This document shows, piece by piece, positions 16,577 to 25,573 of a DNA stretch of 64,000 nt. Every line of letters starts with the position of its first letter. Position 1 is the first letter of the stretch. The DNA lies in contig NZ_LR880474.1 of the NCBI RefSeq assembly GCF_904066215.1, forward strand, positions 1,550,001 through 1,614,000, in the 5' to 3' direction. The DNA comes from Microbacterium sp. Nx66. GTDB lineage: Bacteria > Actinomycetota > Actinomycetes > Actinomycetales > Microbacteriaceae. The notes below the pieces were generated by a model, which was given only the letters and a program-made list of their open reading frames with translations, was not told the DNA's origin and did no database searches. A program made the translations under genes and the position numbers.

Positions 16577-17392
16577 CTACTCGCACTCCCCGAGGAACCC
16601 CAGATAGCACACGGCCTCGTGGGTGACGGCCGGCTCAGCATCGTCGTTCGAGACCTGGCGCGTCGCCGTCTCGGGCGTCCGGGTGAGGTGTCCGAAATCG
16701 CCGAGGGAGGCCACGTACATCCCGTCCGCGTCCTCCGCGATCATCCGGTCGATCTCGGCGCGGTGCTGGGCGCACAGGTCCGCGGCGGCGGGGACGAGGT
16801 CGACCCCGGCGCAGGCGCCCGCGTACTCGGCCTCCATGAGGCCGATGCAGTCCGTCCAGTCCTGGTCCACCGCGCACGGGCTCACGCCGTCGTCGGCGAC
16901 GAGGTACTTGCCGGTCTCGTACTCCTCGCTGTGGAAGGTCTCGGGCTTCTCCGGCACGTCGACCTTGGTCCAGTGGCGTGCGGTCGTGAACGCGAACACC
17001 GTGACGATCGCGGCGATCAGCAGCAGCGCGCCCACGATGCCCAGCGTCACCCAGAGGCCGACCCGGCTCTTCCTCCCGGTGCTCTCCGAAGCGGGGAACG
17101 CGATCTCCGGCCCACCGGAGGAGACGGGTCCCTGCGCGGCCGGTGCAGGCGGCGGCGCCGCAGCGAACCCGGGCGCTGCGGCGATGGGGAGTTCGTGTCC
17201 GCCGAGCCCTGCCGCCGCGGGGGCGGGCGTCGCCGGCGCCGTGGTGGCGAGCCAGTAGTCGTACCAGGCCCGGCTCGCCTGCTCGTCCGCGGCGACCTGC
17301 TGCGCCTCGGCATCGGTGAGCACGAGGCCCCAGGCCTCACGGGTCGGTGCGTGGAGCAGGGCGGAGCGGAAGTCTTCGAACGACACGGGCAT
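16577..17392 (-). CDS. Single-pass membrane protein of unknown function
   Basis: This 271-residue protein has a cytoplasmic N-terminus with a compact polar segment (1-50, DFRSALLHAPTREAWGLVLT), an Ala/Pro-rich linker (50-105), one membrane helix (about 111-135) and a C-terminal extracytoplasmic domain of about 135 residues. The last contains five cysteines, so disulfides are likely. I do not recognise the C-terminal domain. The ATG follows TATTCT by 6 nt on the minus strand, indicating a leaderless transcript. Confidence 0.72.
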   Translation of the reverse strand: MPVSFEDFRSALLHAPTREAWGLVLTDAEAQQVAADEQASRAWYDYWLATTAPATPAPAAAGLGGHELPIAAAPGFAAAPPPAPAAQGPVSSGGPEIAFPASESTGRKSRVGLWVTLGIVGALLLIAAIVTVFAFTTARHWTKVDVPEKPETFHSEEYETGKYLVADDGVSPCAVDQDWTDCIGLMEAEYAGACAGVDLVPAAADLCAQHRAEIDRMIAEDADGMYVASLGDFGHLTRTPETATRQVSNDDAEPAVTHEAVCYLGFLGECE

Positions 17393-17398
17393 GTTCGC

Positions 17399-17404
17399 AG
17401 AATA
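17399..17404 (-). promoter_or_regulatory. -10 box (TATTCT) of leaderless gene at 17392
   Basis: On the minus strand TATTCT is followed by 6 nt (GCGAAC) and the ATG. Confidence 0.5.
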
Positions 17405-17476
17405 TCGGCTTTGTTCCCGGGAGCCCGGCGGTCATCCGATGTCCGCGGCTCCTGGAACAATGACGAGGTGATCGGT

Positions 17477-18751
17477 ATGAGGTCTTTCTGGAACGCGTTG
17501 CCCACCGAGGGGCGCTGGCTGCTGTCGACCGTGGCGATCCAGACGCTCGGGCGGGGGATGACGCTGCCGTTCACCATCATCTACCTCCACGAGGTCCGCG
17601 GCTTCGACCTCGGGTTCTCCGGGGCGCTCATGAGCCTCATCGCGATCACGGGGCTCTTCGTCACGGGCCCCGGCGGTACGCTCATCGACCGCTTCGGCGC
17701 CCGCCGTGTGCTGATCGTGGGCCTGCTCTCGATGATCGCGGGGTGCACGCTCCTCGCCTACGCCACGCATCCCGCCGTCGCGACCGTCGCGGTCGTGCTC
17801 ATCGGGGTCAACTTCGGGGTGTCCTGGCCCGGCTTCAACGCGCTCATCGCCTCGGTGGTCGACGGCGAGGTCCGCCAGCAGTACTTCGGCGTGAACTTCG
17901 CCCTCGTCAACCTCGGCATCGGCGTGGGCGGCATCATCGGCGGCTTCTTCGTCGACGTGACGGAGCCGTCGACCTTCACCACGATCTTCCTCATCGACGC
18001 GGCCACGAGCCTCATCCCGCTGGCACTGCTCCTGGGTCCGCTCCGGCACGTGCGCACGCAGGCGGAGCCCGACCCGGCGGTGACCACCGAGGGCGGCTAC
18101 CGGGAGATCCTCCGTCGACCGGCGGTGCTGTGGATGACGCTGTTGACCTTCTTCTCCGTCTTCATCGGGTACGGACAGATCGAGGCGGGCTTCCCCGCCT
18201 ACGCCCGTCAGATCGCCCAGGTGTCGACCGCCGTGGTCGGCATCTCGTTCGCGGTGAACACGGCTGTCATCGTGCTGCTGCAGTTCGCCGTCCTCCGCCT
18301 CATCAACGGTCGCCGCCGCACCAGGGTCATGCAGGTCATGGCGCTCATCTGGGCCGTCTCCTGGGTCATGCTCGGTGCCGCGGGTCTGCTCCCCGACTCG
18401 GTCACGGCCGCGATCGCGGTGATCGCGTTCATGGGCGTCTTCGCGTTCGGGGAGACCATGATGCAGCCGACGATCCCCGCCATCTACAACGATCTCGCGA
18501 CCGACCGCACTCGCGGCCGCTACAACGCCCTCAACTCCGCCGCTTTCCAGGGCGGAGCGATCCTCGGCCCGCTCGTCGCGGGGGTGCTCCTCGGCGTCGG
18601 CGTCAGCGGGTGGTTCATCGCGGTCATGGTGGCGGGCAGTCTCGCCGTCGGCGTGCTGGCGATGGTGCTGGAGCGGGTGCTCCCGGAAGCGGCCAACGGC
18701 GGCGTCGAGGTCCATCGAACGGACGAGGTCGAGCGGACGCCGCCGGTCTAG
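17477..18751 (+). CDS. MFS transporter, 12-TM
   Basis: This 424-residue permease has twelve predicted helices. Motif A is GTLIDRFGARRVLIVG (about 77-92), and a second-half loop has RLINGRRRTRVMQV. Helix 4 has SWPGFNALIASVV, seen in MDR-like MFS carriers. ATG 17477 is chosen because GAGG lies 8 nt upstream; an in-frame GTG at 17468 would remove that site. The stop TAG forms the first bases of the -10 box of the next gene. The substrate is unknown. Confidence 0.82.
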   Translation: MRSFWNALPTEGRWLLSTVAIQTLGRGMTLPFTIIYLHEVRGFDLGFSGALMSLIAITGLFVTGPGGTLIDRFGARRVLIVGLLSMIAGCTLLAYATHPAVATVAVVLIGVNFGVSWPGFNALIASVVDGEVRQQYFGVNFALVNLGIGVGGIIGGFFVDVTEPSTFTTIFLIDAATSLIPLALLLGPLRHVRTQAEPDPAVTTEGGYREILRRPAVLWMTLLTFFSVFIGYGQIEAGFPAYARQIAQVSTAVVGISFAVNTAVIVLLQFAVLRLINGRRRTRVMQVMALIWAVSWVMLGAAGLLPDSVTAAIAVIAFMGVFAFGETMMQPTIPAIYNDLATDRTRGRYNALNSAAFQGGAILGPLVAGVLLGVGVSGWFIAVMVAGSLAVGVLAMVLERVLPEAANGGVEVHRTDEVERTPPV

Positions 18752-18754
18752 GCT
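18749..18754 (+). promoter_or_regulatory. -10 box (TAGGCT) overlapping the upstream stop codon
   Basis: The TAG stop of the MFS gene (18749-18751) is the first half of TAGGCT; 6 nt later comes ATG 18761. Confidence 0.5.
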
Positions 18755-18760
18755 CCGAGC

Positions 18761-19267
18761 ATGGCCCTCGAACCGCTCTTCCTCCGTCTCGACCGGATCG
18801 CGGGTGGGCGGCAGGCCGGCGTGCTGATCAGCGACGCCGGCCGCACTCACCCCAGGACGGTCCGTGCCTTCACCTGGATCCTCTGGCTCCTCGTCGCCGA
18901 GCTGGTGCTCGGGGTGGGCGCTGTCGTGGTCGCGCTCGTGCTCGCCGCGGACGGGGACAGCGTGCCCTTCGCCGTGTGGATGCGCACGCTCGTGGTGCTG
19001 GCGATGACCGCGACGCTGTTCTACTTCGCGTGGCGTGCGCGCCGCGGATGGCGTTGGGCCTACCTCCGACTGCGGCTGTTCGCGCAGATCTTCCCGGTCA
19101 TCACGCTCGTCATGGCGGCGATCCCCGGTCTCTATCCGGTCTGGATGGTCACCGAGCAGATCGTCTTCAGCCTGATCATGATCGGCATCGCTGACTTCCT
19201 CACCAGCGACCACATGCGGGCGGTCTTCGCGAAGGACGCCGACGCGGATAGCACGCCGGCGGGGTGA
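18761..19267 (+). CDS. Membrane protein of unknown function, about four TM
   Basis: This 168-residue protein has a cytoplasmic N-terminus of about 35 residues and four hydrophobic segments (about 36-62, 72-92, 107-125, 128-150). No conserved catalytic or transport motif is visible. The start codon is 6 nt after a TAGGCT box that reuses the stop codon of the preceding MFS gene, so it has its own leaderless promoter although it is only 9 bp from that gene. Confidence 0.72.
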   Translation: MALEPLFLRLDRIAGGRQAGVLISDAGRTHPRTVRAFTWILWLLVAELVLGVGAVVVALVLAADGDSVPFAVWMRTLVVLAMTATLFYFAWRARRGWRWAYLRLRLFAQIFPVITLVMAAIPGLYPVWMVTEQIVFSLIMIGIADFLTSDHMRAVFAKDADADSTPAG

Positions 19268-19285
19268 GACGCCACTCCCTTCCCG

Positions 19286-19299
19286 CCGAGACCGGGGTC
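19286..19299. repeat. Degenerate copy of the CGAGACCCCG/CGGGGTCTCG repeat family
   Basis: CCGAGACCGGGGTC, just after TTCCCG, resembles the units around the AbiEi-like gene with the two half-sites fused. It lies in the short gap before the topoisomerase gene. The relation is by eye and only partial. Confidence 0.3.
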
Positions 19300-19340
19300 A
19301 CTCCACACTCGGAGGAGCTGCACGGCGGGAGGAGAGACGC

Positions 19341-20351
19341 ATGGCGCGACTGGTGCGAGTGGTACCCGGTCAGGACCCGGGCTTCACGCGGAAGCGGACG
19401 AGCTCGGGATTCCGGTACGTCGATCCGATGGGGGAGCCTGCGCCCGAGGCGGATCGCGAACGCATCAGCGACCTGGTGATCCCGCCGGCGTGGCAGGACG
19501 TGTGGATCGCGGCCGACCCGCTCGCGCACATCCAGGCCGTGGGGATCGACACCGCCGGTCGCAAGCAGTACCTCTACCACCCGCTCTGGCGGGTCTCCCG
19601 CGACCGTCGCAAGTTCGTCCGCGCACTGGACCTCGCCGCGGCCCTGCCCAGCGCCCGCGCGCAGGTCACCAAGGCTCTCAAGGAGGACGGCCAGACGAAG
19701 GAGCGAGCCCTCGCGATCGCCTTCCGCATGCTCGACGACGCCGCGCTGCGGATCGGTTCGGAACGCTACCTGGCGCGCCACGGCAGCCGCGGCCTGACCA
19801 CGCTCCGCCGCCGCGACGTCCGCATCGACGGCGGCGACGTCGCCCTGTCCTTCCCGGCGAAGAGCGGACAGACCGCCGCGATCGAGATCACCGACGAACC
19901 CCTCGCCGAAGCCCTCACGGATTTCGCGAGCGGCGCCTCCACCGCCTTCCTCCTGGCCTACCGGAAAGGCCGGCGGCGGGTGAAGATCACGCCCGCCGAG
20001 GTCAACACGTACCTCAAGGACGTGCTGGGGGCCAGCTTCTCCGCCAAGGACTTCCGCACCCTCCACGGCACGATCATCGCCGCAGACGCCCTGGCCCGCA
20101 TCGGCGTCCTCGACCGCCGCGGACAGCGGAACCAGGCCGAGCGCCTCGCGGTGCAGGCGGCGGCGACCGCCCTGGGCAACACGACTGCCGTCGCCCGCAA
20201 CAGCTACATCGACCCTCGGGTGTTCCGGCAGTACGGCCGGGGGAGGACGCTCGACCTCGACGTGACCCCGGAGACGGCGATCCGGCGGCTGCTGGGCGGG
20301 CCCGAAACGTCGCGGAAGGTCAACCGGCGCGGTGCCGGGCGGCGCGGATGA
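19341..20351 (+). CDS. DNA topoisomerase IB
   Basis: This 336-residue enzyme is a poxvirus-type type IB topoisomerase, which relaxes supercoils by nicking one strand through a 3'-phosphotyrosyl link. The N-terminal domain includes GFRYVDPMGEP and the C-terminal domain carries the catalytic set: RIGSERY (first Arg), KDFRTLHG (Arg and His) and the nucleophile Tyr289 in ARNSYIDPRV. The length fits the bacterial short form. GGAGGAGA precedes the ATG. It stands alone in a region of unrelated genes; bacterial copies are thought to be auxiliary relaxases, and the physiological role is uncertain. Confidence 0.92.
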   Translation: MARLVRVVPGQDPGFTRKRTSSGFRYVDPMGEPAPEADRERISDLVIPPAWQDVWIAADPLAHIQAVGIDTAGRKQYLYHPLWRVSRDRRKFVRALDLAAALPSARAQVTKALKEDGQTKERALAIAFRMLDDAALRIGSERYLARHGSRGLTTLRRRDVRIDGGDVALSFPAKSGQTAAIEITDEPLAEALTDFASGASTAFLLAYRKGRRRVKITPAEVNTYLKDVLGASFSAKDFRTLHGTIIAADALARIGVLDRRGQRNQAERLAVQAAATALGNTTAVARNSYIDPRVFRQYGRGRTLDLDVTPETAIRRLLGGPETSRKVNRRGAGRRG

Positions 20352-20400
20352 GGCCGCGGGAGCTCCCCGGCTGACCTCGGGAAGATGCCAGGATGGAGGG

Positions 20401-22884
20401 ATGCACACCGCGAACCTGACCCGTGAGGAGACCGCGGCGCGATCCGCCGCGATCACCCTGCACCGCATCCGCGTCGAGCTGGACCTGACCGGGGCCCCGG
20501 AGCGGGCGCGCACGGGCTTCCCGACGACGACGGTCCTGGAGTTCGATGCGACGGTCCAGAGCACGTGGCTGGACTTCATCGGCGAGGAGGTCCGGCGCGT
20601 CGAGGTGAACGGGGAGGAGCGGGACGTCGTCTACGACGGGGCGCGCCTCACGATCGACGACCTCGCGGCGTCGAACGTCGTGCGCATCGAAGCGGTCGGC
20701 GCCTACAGCCGGTCGGGGGAGGGCCTGCACCGGTTCCACGACCCGGCTGACGACCGCACCTACCTCTACACGCAGTACGAGCCCGCGGACTCCCGTCGCG
20801 TGATGGCCTGCTTCGAGCAGCCGGACATGAAGGCGGAGTACACCTTCGTCATTGACGCGCCGTCCGGGTGGGAGGTGCTCTCGAACCAGTCGCCGGCCCA
20901 CGTCGACCTCGGCGTCGGCGTCCAGCGCGTGCAGTTCGCCCCCACGCTGCCGATCTCCAGCTACATCACGGCGGTCGCGGCCGGCCCGTACGCCCGTGTC
21001 GACGGGGAGTGGACCAGAGACGAGCAGCGAGTGGCCCTCGGCGTGCTCGTCCGCCGCTCGCTCGTCGAGCACCTCGAGGCCGACGAGATCCTCGAGGTCA
21101 CCCGGCAGGGGCTCGACTTCTTCACCGACGCCTTCGCCTATCCCTACCCGTGGGGCAAGTACGACCAGATCTTCGTCCCCGAGTACAACCTCGGCGCGAT
21201 GGAGAACCCCGGCCTGGTCACCTTCACGGAAGGCTACCTCTCGCGTGGTGCTGCCACCGAGGCGCAGCGGGCCGGCAGGGCCAACACGATCCTGCACGAG
21301 ATGGCGCACATGTGGTTCGGCGACCTCGTCACGATGACGTGGTGGGACGACCTCTGGCTCAAGGAGTCCTTCGCCGACTACATGGGATCGCACGCCTCGG
21401 CGGTGGCCACCCGGTTCCACGACGCGTGGGTGACGTTCGCCATGCGGCGCAAGGCCTGGGCCTATCAGCAGGACCAGCTGCCGACGACGCACCCCATCGT
21501 CGCCGACATCCCCGACCTGGAGGCCGCGAAGCTGAACTTCGACGGCATCACCTACGCCAAGGGCGCCTCGGTGCTGAAGCAGCTCGTCGCGTTCGTGGGC
21601 GACGAGGCGTTCTTCGAAGGCGCCCGGCGGTACTTCGCGGCCAACGCGTTCGGCAACACCACCCTCGACGACTTCCTCGTCGAGCTCAGCGCGGTGTCCG
21701 GCAGGGACATGACCGATTGGGCGGGCGCCTGGCTGCAGACGACGGGCGTCTCGACCATCTGGGTGGAGACCGACGCCGACGGCGCACAGCACCTCGTCCA
21801 GGACGACGTCCGTCCGCACCGCCTGCGGATCGGACTGTACGACCGCGTGGACGACCGGATCGTGCGTCGGGAGCAGCGGGAGCTGGACCTGATCGGGGAG
21901 CGGGTCGAGATCGAGCTCCCCGAGGCCGATCTCGTGCTGCTCAACGACGACGACCTCACCTACGCGAAGGCGCGCCTGGACGAGCGGTCGCTCCGCACCG
22001 TCGAGGAATCCCTCTCGGACATCGAGGACCCGCTCGCCCGGGCGCTCGTGTGGTCGTCGTTGTGGAACGCCACCCGGGACGGCGAGCTCGATGCCGCCCG
22101 TTTCGTCGCGATCGTGCGCGCGCACGCACCGCGGGAGTCGAACGGCGGTCTGCTGGCTGCGGCCCTCCTCGACGCCGCGTTCGCGCTGCGGCACTTCGTC
22201 CCCGATGACCGACGCGCCGCGGAGCAGCGCGCCTGGACCGAGACGACGTGGGCGGCACTGCAGCAGGCGGACGCCGGCAGCGACGCCCAGCTCTCCTGGG
22301 CGCGTGCGCTGGCAGCCGCCTCGGCGTTCGATGACGTCCACCACGCGGAGGTCCGGGCCCTGCTCGACGGCGACGTGCCGGAGGGCCTCGTCGTGGATCC
22401 CGATCTGCGCTGGCAGCTCCTCACAGCCCTCGTCACGACCGGTCACGCCGACGCCTCGGACATCGCGGCCGAGGAGGAGAGGGACGACACCGGCGACGGA
22501 CGCACCGCCGCCCGCCGCGCCCGCGCCTCCGTCCCCGACGCGGCGGTACGCGCGGCCGCCTGGACCGCCGCGTGGGAAGACCAGTCGCTGACGAACGATC
22601 ACCTCGATGCCGAGATCGGCGGCTTCCGCGCCGGTGGCCGCCGTGACCTCATCGAGTCCTACGACGAGGAGTACTTCGCGCGGATCGGGACCGCGTGGAC
22701 GGACCGGAGCATCGAGATCGCTCGTCGGCTGGTGATCGGGCTGTTCCCCGCCCGTTCGTCGCTGGATCTCGTCGATTCCTGGCTGTCGGCCAGCCCCGAG
22801 GCCCCGGCGGCGCTGCGACGACTCCTCATCGAGCAGCGCGACCACCTCGCGCGTGACCTGCGGGTGCGTGGCGCTCAGGGCTAG
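20401..22884 (+). CDS. pepN: Aminopeptidase N (M1 metallopeptidase)
   Basis: This 827-residue zinc exopeptidase removes N-terminal residues from peptides in the cytoplasm. It has the substrate-anchoring GAMEN motif (about 265-269) and the zinc site HEMAH-X18-E (His299, His303, Glu322), followed by the catalytic tyrosine region. The C-terminal ERAP1-like helical domain (about 500-827) completes the actinobacterial PepN. ATG 20401 is 6 nt after CAGGAT, a weak -10 variant, with GGAGGG directly before it; the longer in-frame start at 20332 overlaps the topoisomerase gene. The stop overlaps the convergent GNAT gene by 3 bp. Confidence 0.94.
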   Translation: MHTANLTREETAARSAAITLHRIRVELDLTGAPERARTGFPTTTVLEFDATVQSTWLDFIGEEVRRVEVNGEERDVVYDGARLTIDDLAASNVVRIEAVGAYSRSGEGLHRFHDPADDRTYLYTQYEPADSRRVMACFEQPDMKAEYTFVIDAPSGWEVLSNQSPAHVDLGVGVQRVQFAPTLPISSYITAVAAGPYARVDGEWTRDEQRVALGVLVRRSLVEHLEADEILEVTRQGLDFFTDAFAYPYPWGKYDQIFVPEYNLGAMENPGLVTFTEGYLSRGAATEAQRAGRANTILHEMAHMWFGDLVTMTWWDDLWLKESFADYMGSHASAVATRFHDAWVTFAMRRKAWAYQQDQLPTTHPIVADIPDLEAAKLNFDGITYAKGASVLKQLVAFVGDEAFFEGARRYFAANAFGNTTLDDFLVELSAVSGRDMTDWAGAWLQTTGVSTIWVETDADGAQHLVQDDVRPHRLRIGLYDRVDDRIVRREQRELDLIGERVEIELPEADLVLLNDDDLTYAKARLDERSLRTVEESLSDIEDPLARALVWSSLWNATRDGELDAARFVAIVRAHAPRESNGGLLAAALLDAAFALRHFVPDDRRAAEQRAWTETTWAALQQADAGSDAQLSWARALAAASAFDDVHHAEVRALLDGDVPEGLVVDPDLRWQLLTALVTTGHADASDIAAEEERDDTGDGRTAARRARASVPDAAVRAAAWTAAWEDQSLTNDHLDAEIGGFRAGGRRDLIESYDEEYFARIGTAWTDRSIEIARRLVIGLFPARSSLDLVDSWLSASPEAPAALRRLLIEQRDHLARDLRVRGAQG

Positions 22885-23411
22885 GTCGCGGCCTCCACGG
22901 TCATCCCCATCACCGTGCGCACGATCCACGGATGGGCGCGATCGTCATCGATGTGGGTCATGCCGAGCTTCTCCGCCACACCGCGGGACGCCTCGTTCGC
23001 GGGGTGGATGATGGCGGTGAGGAGCGTGGGAGCGAAGGTCCGCGCGACGAGGTCGACACAGGCGCGTGCGGCCTCGGTGGCATAGCCTCGGCGCTGGCGA
23101 TCGGCGCGGACGTGGTAGCCGACTTCGCGCACGGGAGCGCCGTTCACCGACTGCCAGGTGAGGCCGCAGTCGCCGAGGAACTCGCCGTCGTGCGTCTCGA
23201 TGATCCAGAGACCGTGGCCGTCCTCGCGGTAGCGCTGCTGCATCCGCGCGATCCACTCGGCGGCTTCCGCTCGCGACTTGGGCGCGGGGTAATACGCCAT
23301 GACCTCCGGATCACCCAGGAGCGCCGCCATGTCGTCGAGATCGTCCGCGATCATCTCCCGGAAGGCGAGTCGCGGGGTCGGGGCGGGCAGGAGGCGGCGT
23401 GGTCCGCTCAC
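22881..23411 (-). CDS. GNAT family N-acetyltransferase (RimJ/RimL type)
   Basis: This 176-residue protein has the GNAT fold in the Acetyltransf_3 (RimJ/RimL-like) form: an N-terminal LAFREMIADDLDDMAALLGD, the acetyl-CoA-binding RADRQRRGYATEAARACVD (the Q/RxxGxA/T pyrophosphate loop) and a C-terminal HPANEASRGVAEKLGM. It transfers an acetyl group to an unknown amine. GTG 23411 overlaps the stop of the preceding hydrolase (GTGA), so the two genes are coupled. The 3' end overlaps pepN by 3 bp. Confidence 0.88.
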   Translation of the reverse strand: MSGPRRLLPAPTPRLAFREMIADDLDDMAALLGDPEVMAYYPAPKSRAEAAEWIARMQQRYREDGHGLWIIETHDGEFLGDCGLTWQSVNGAPVREVGYHVRADRQRRGYATEAARACVDLVARTFAPTLLTAIIHPANEASRGVAEKLGMTHIDDDRAHPWIVRTVMGMTVEAAT

Positions 23412-24046
23412 AGATCGATGGTGTCGCCGGGCTCGAGCACGAGGAACTCGCCGCCGCCCTGCTCGGTCGCCCACTGCAGCCGCTGCCGGTGCATGTTCTT
23501 GCCGATCACGGACAGGGTCATGTCGTGCGTGCCGAACGCCCGTCGGGGCTTCACGGCCAGGACGTAGTCGATGGCGTCCCCGATCTTGAGCCACGGGGCT
23601 CCGAGCGGCGCGGCGAGGGTGCCGACCTCGACGCCTTCCGGCACCGCATACGAGTCGCCGGGGTAGTAGAACGTGTCGTTGACGAGCACGCCCACGTTGT
23701 CGATCGTCGGGATCGAGGAGTGGATCACTGCGTGCGTGCCACCGAAGAAGCGCAGAGTGAAGGCGCCGACCTCCACGGTGTCGCCGGGGGAGACGACCGT
23801 GACCTCGTAGCCCTCCGCCGCCTTCGCCACGCCCTCCGGCCCGAAGATCGGGGTCCCGGGGGCCGCGCGGAGGATCCGGTCGAGGTGCTCCGGCGTCCAG
23901 TGGTCGGGGTGCTCGTGCGTGAGCACGATGGCGACCAGTCCGCTGAGGTCGTGCAGCGGGGCTGTGAAGGATCCCGGATCGATCAGGAGGGTGTCGTCGT
24001 TCTGGTCCAGGCGGAGGGTGGCATGTTCGAACTTGGTGACGCGCAT
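23408..24046 (-). CDS. MBL-fold metal-dependent hydrolase (UlaG-like)
   Basis: This 212-residue protein has the metallo-beta-lactamase fold. The zinc motif HEHPDH is at residues 44-49, then FFGGTHAVIH (about 110-119), YYPGDSY and a C-terminal FGTHD supply further ligands. It resembles UlaG-like cytoplasmic hydrolases. I choose ATG 24046 because the protein then begins MRVTKFEHATLRL like its homologues; an in-frame ATG further upstream (24205) would run into the divergent tRNA-Glu gene. AAGGAG lies 11 nt upstream, which is somewhat far. The substrate is not known. Confidence 0.85.
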   Translation of the reverse strand: MRVTKFEHATLRLDQNDDTLLIDPGSFTAPLHDLSGLVAIVLTHEHPDHWTPEHLDRILRAAPGTPIFGPEGVAKAAEGYEVTVVSPGDTVEVGAFTLRFFGGTHAVIHSSIPTIDNVGVLVNDTFYYPGDSYAVPEGVEVGTLAAPLGAPWLKIGDAIDYVLAVKPRRAFGTHDMTLSVIGKNMHRQRLQWATEQGGGEFLVLEPGDTIDL

Positions 24047-24130
24047 GAGACGAGTCAACTCCTTCCCGGGGTCTGCGGCAAACGGAAATCGGCGCGCCAC
24101 GCCCGGGATCTCGGGTGGACTGGCCTCGAT

Positions 24131-24160
24131 TTGGCGCAGTGAGAATCGCCGTGGCATACT
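24131..24160 (+). promoter_or_regulatory. tRNA-Glu promoter (TTGGCG, 18 bp, CATACT)
   Basis: TTGGCG (24131-24136), an 18-bp spacer and CATACT (24155-24160), with the TG-containing context GTGGCATACT, precede the tRNA by about 38 bp. Confidence 0.5.
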
Positions 24161-24197
24161 TGAACGGTTGTCGCGGAACGGAAAAGCTCCGCAAGAC

Positions 24198-24270
24198 GGC
24201 CCCATCGTATAGCGGCCTAGTACGCCGCCCTCTCACGGCGGTAACGCGGGTTCGAATCCCGCTGGGGTCA
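24198..24270 (+). tRNA. tRNA-Glu (anticodon CTC)
   Basis: A 73-nt cloverleaf: acceptor GGCCCCA pairs with TGGGGTC (one G-T pair), anticodon arm CCGCC-CTCTCAC-GGCGG gives CTC, and the T-arm is GCGGG-TTCGAAT-CCCGC. The discriminator is A and CCA is not encoded. It is a substrate of the GltX encoded earlier. Confidence 0.95.
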
Positions 24271-24281
24271 CACAACACGAC

Positions 24282-24311
24282 GAAAGCCCTCCGGTTCTCC
24301 GGGGGGCTTTC
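24282..24311 (+). terminator. Terminator of tRNA-Glu
   Basis: GAAAGCCCTCCGG-TTCT-CCGGGGGGCTTTC is a 13-bp stem with one T-G pair, 11 nt after the tRNA. It may also terminate the convergent MFS gene. Confidence 0.85.
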
Positions 24312-24331
24312 GCCGTTCCCGAGCGTGCGCG

Positions 24332-25573
24332 TCAGTCGTCCGCGCCCAGCGACAGGGTCCGGAACGCACGAGCCCGGAGCGGTACGAGCATGAGCGCCAT
24401 CATCGCTCCACCGGCCACGACGAACGGCACCCAGACGGCGGTGACGGTCGCGAGCGCGCCGAAGCCCGCCATCGCGAGCGGCATCAGGCAGTCGTCGCCG
24501 AGCCGGGTGAGGGACCCCATCCGACCGAGGAAGGCGGTGTCCACCGTCGCGGCGAAGGTCGCGCTCAGCAGCACGGAGGCGTAGCCCGCGGTGGCGCCGA
24601 CGACGGTGGCGGCGACGGCCACCGTCCAGACGGGGCCGAACCCGAGCGCGACGATTCCCGCTCCCTGGACGAGGAGCGCGCCGAACCCGCTCCGCGCCTC
24701 GTGGCGCGGCCGCCATCTCGCGACCGCGGCAGCCCCCACGGCGGCGCCGAGGCCGAGGAGGCCCTCGAAGAGGCCGACCGCGGGAGCCCCCCAACCCTCG
24801 TGGTGCGCCCGCAGAGCCAGGCCGATGCCGATGGCGGGGCCCACGGCGAGATTGAGTCCGGAGAGGGCGATGACGAGAGTGCGCGTCGTGTGGTTCGCTC
24901 CGAGGTGGGCGAACGCCGCGCCGATCGCGCGCAGGGACGAGGTGCGCGGGGCCCGGGCGAGCCGGAACCGCGGGCGCAGGACGATCGCCAGGAACCCGAC
25001 GACCAGGGCGAAGGTCACCGCGTTCGCGGATGCGCTCCCCGCGAGACCGGCTTGGGCGACGAGCAGGCCGCCCAGCGCGGCGCCCCCCATCGTGCCGAGG
25101 CGCGACGCCGTCTGGATGACGGCCGCGTAGGAGGGGAGATCGTCGGTGCGTACCAGCTGTCGCCCGATGGTGCCGGCGGAGGGTTCGTAGAACGCGTCGC
25201 ACACCCCGAACGCCACGGCGGCGGCGAGAAGGACGGGCACGGTGGGCGCATGCGAGACCGTCCACACGGCGGCGGCGACGAGCACCCCCACACGCACCGC
25301 ATTGCAGACGATCATCACCCGGCGGGCGTCGGCACGATCCGCGATGACCCCGCCGAAGAGCAGCACCATCGCGCGCGGAACCGTGCCGGCGGCGACGATG
25401 AGTCCGGCGACGGCGGGGGAGGCGATCTGCACGGCCGTCCACGCCAACGCGATCGTCCACACGGCGTCGCCGGCGTCGGACAGAGCCTTCACGCCGATCC
25501 ACGCGTGCACCATCCGGTCACGCCGGAACGGAGGAGGACTGGTGAGCTCGAGGGGCGGGGTGAGCGCGGTCAT
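24332..25573 (-). CDS. MFS transporter, multidrug-like
   Basis: This 413-residue permease has about twelve helices, with motif A LLFGGVIADRADARRVMIV in the loop after helix 2 (about 70-88) and FYEPSAGTIGRQLV in helix 4-5, typical of MFS_3/EntS-like exporters. The ATG shares one base with the stop of the preceding ArsR-like gene (TGATG), so the two are coupled and the regulator is the likely control of this pump. Its last codons are 20 bp from the tRNA-Glu terminator. The substrate is not known. Confidence 0.85.
   Translation of the reverse strand: MTALTPPLELTSPPPFRRDRMVHAWIGVKALSDAGDAVWTIALAWTAVQIASPAVAGLIVAAGTVPRAMVLLFGGVIADRADARRVMIVCNAVRVGVLVAAAVWTVSHAPTVPVLLAAAVAFGVCDAFYEPSAGTIGRQLVRTDDLPSYAAVIQTASRLGTMGGAALGGLLVAQAGLAGSASANAVTFALVVGFLAIVLRPRFRLARAPRTSSLRAIGAAFAHLGANHTTRTLVIALSGLNLAVGPAIGIGLALRAHHEGWGAPAVGLFEGLLGLGAAVGAAAVARWRPRHEARSGFGALLVQGAGIVALGFGPVWTVAVAATVVGATAGYASVLLSATFAATVDTAFLGRMGSLTRLGDDCLMPLAMAGFGALATVTAVWVPFVVAGGAMMALMLVPLRARAFRTLSLGADD

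Noticed and set aside
22881..25502. One 873-codon reverse frame read as a single protein
   Set aside because: Only the last 177 codons (from 23411) code for the GNAT protein; the remainder is antisense or out of frame to other genes.
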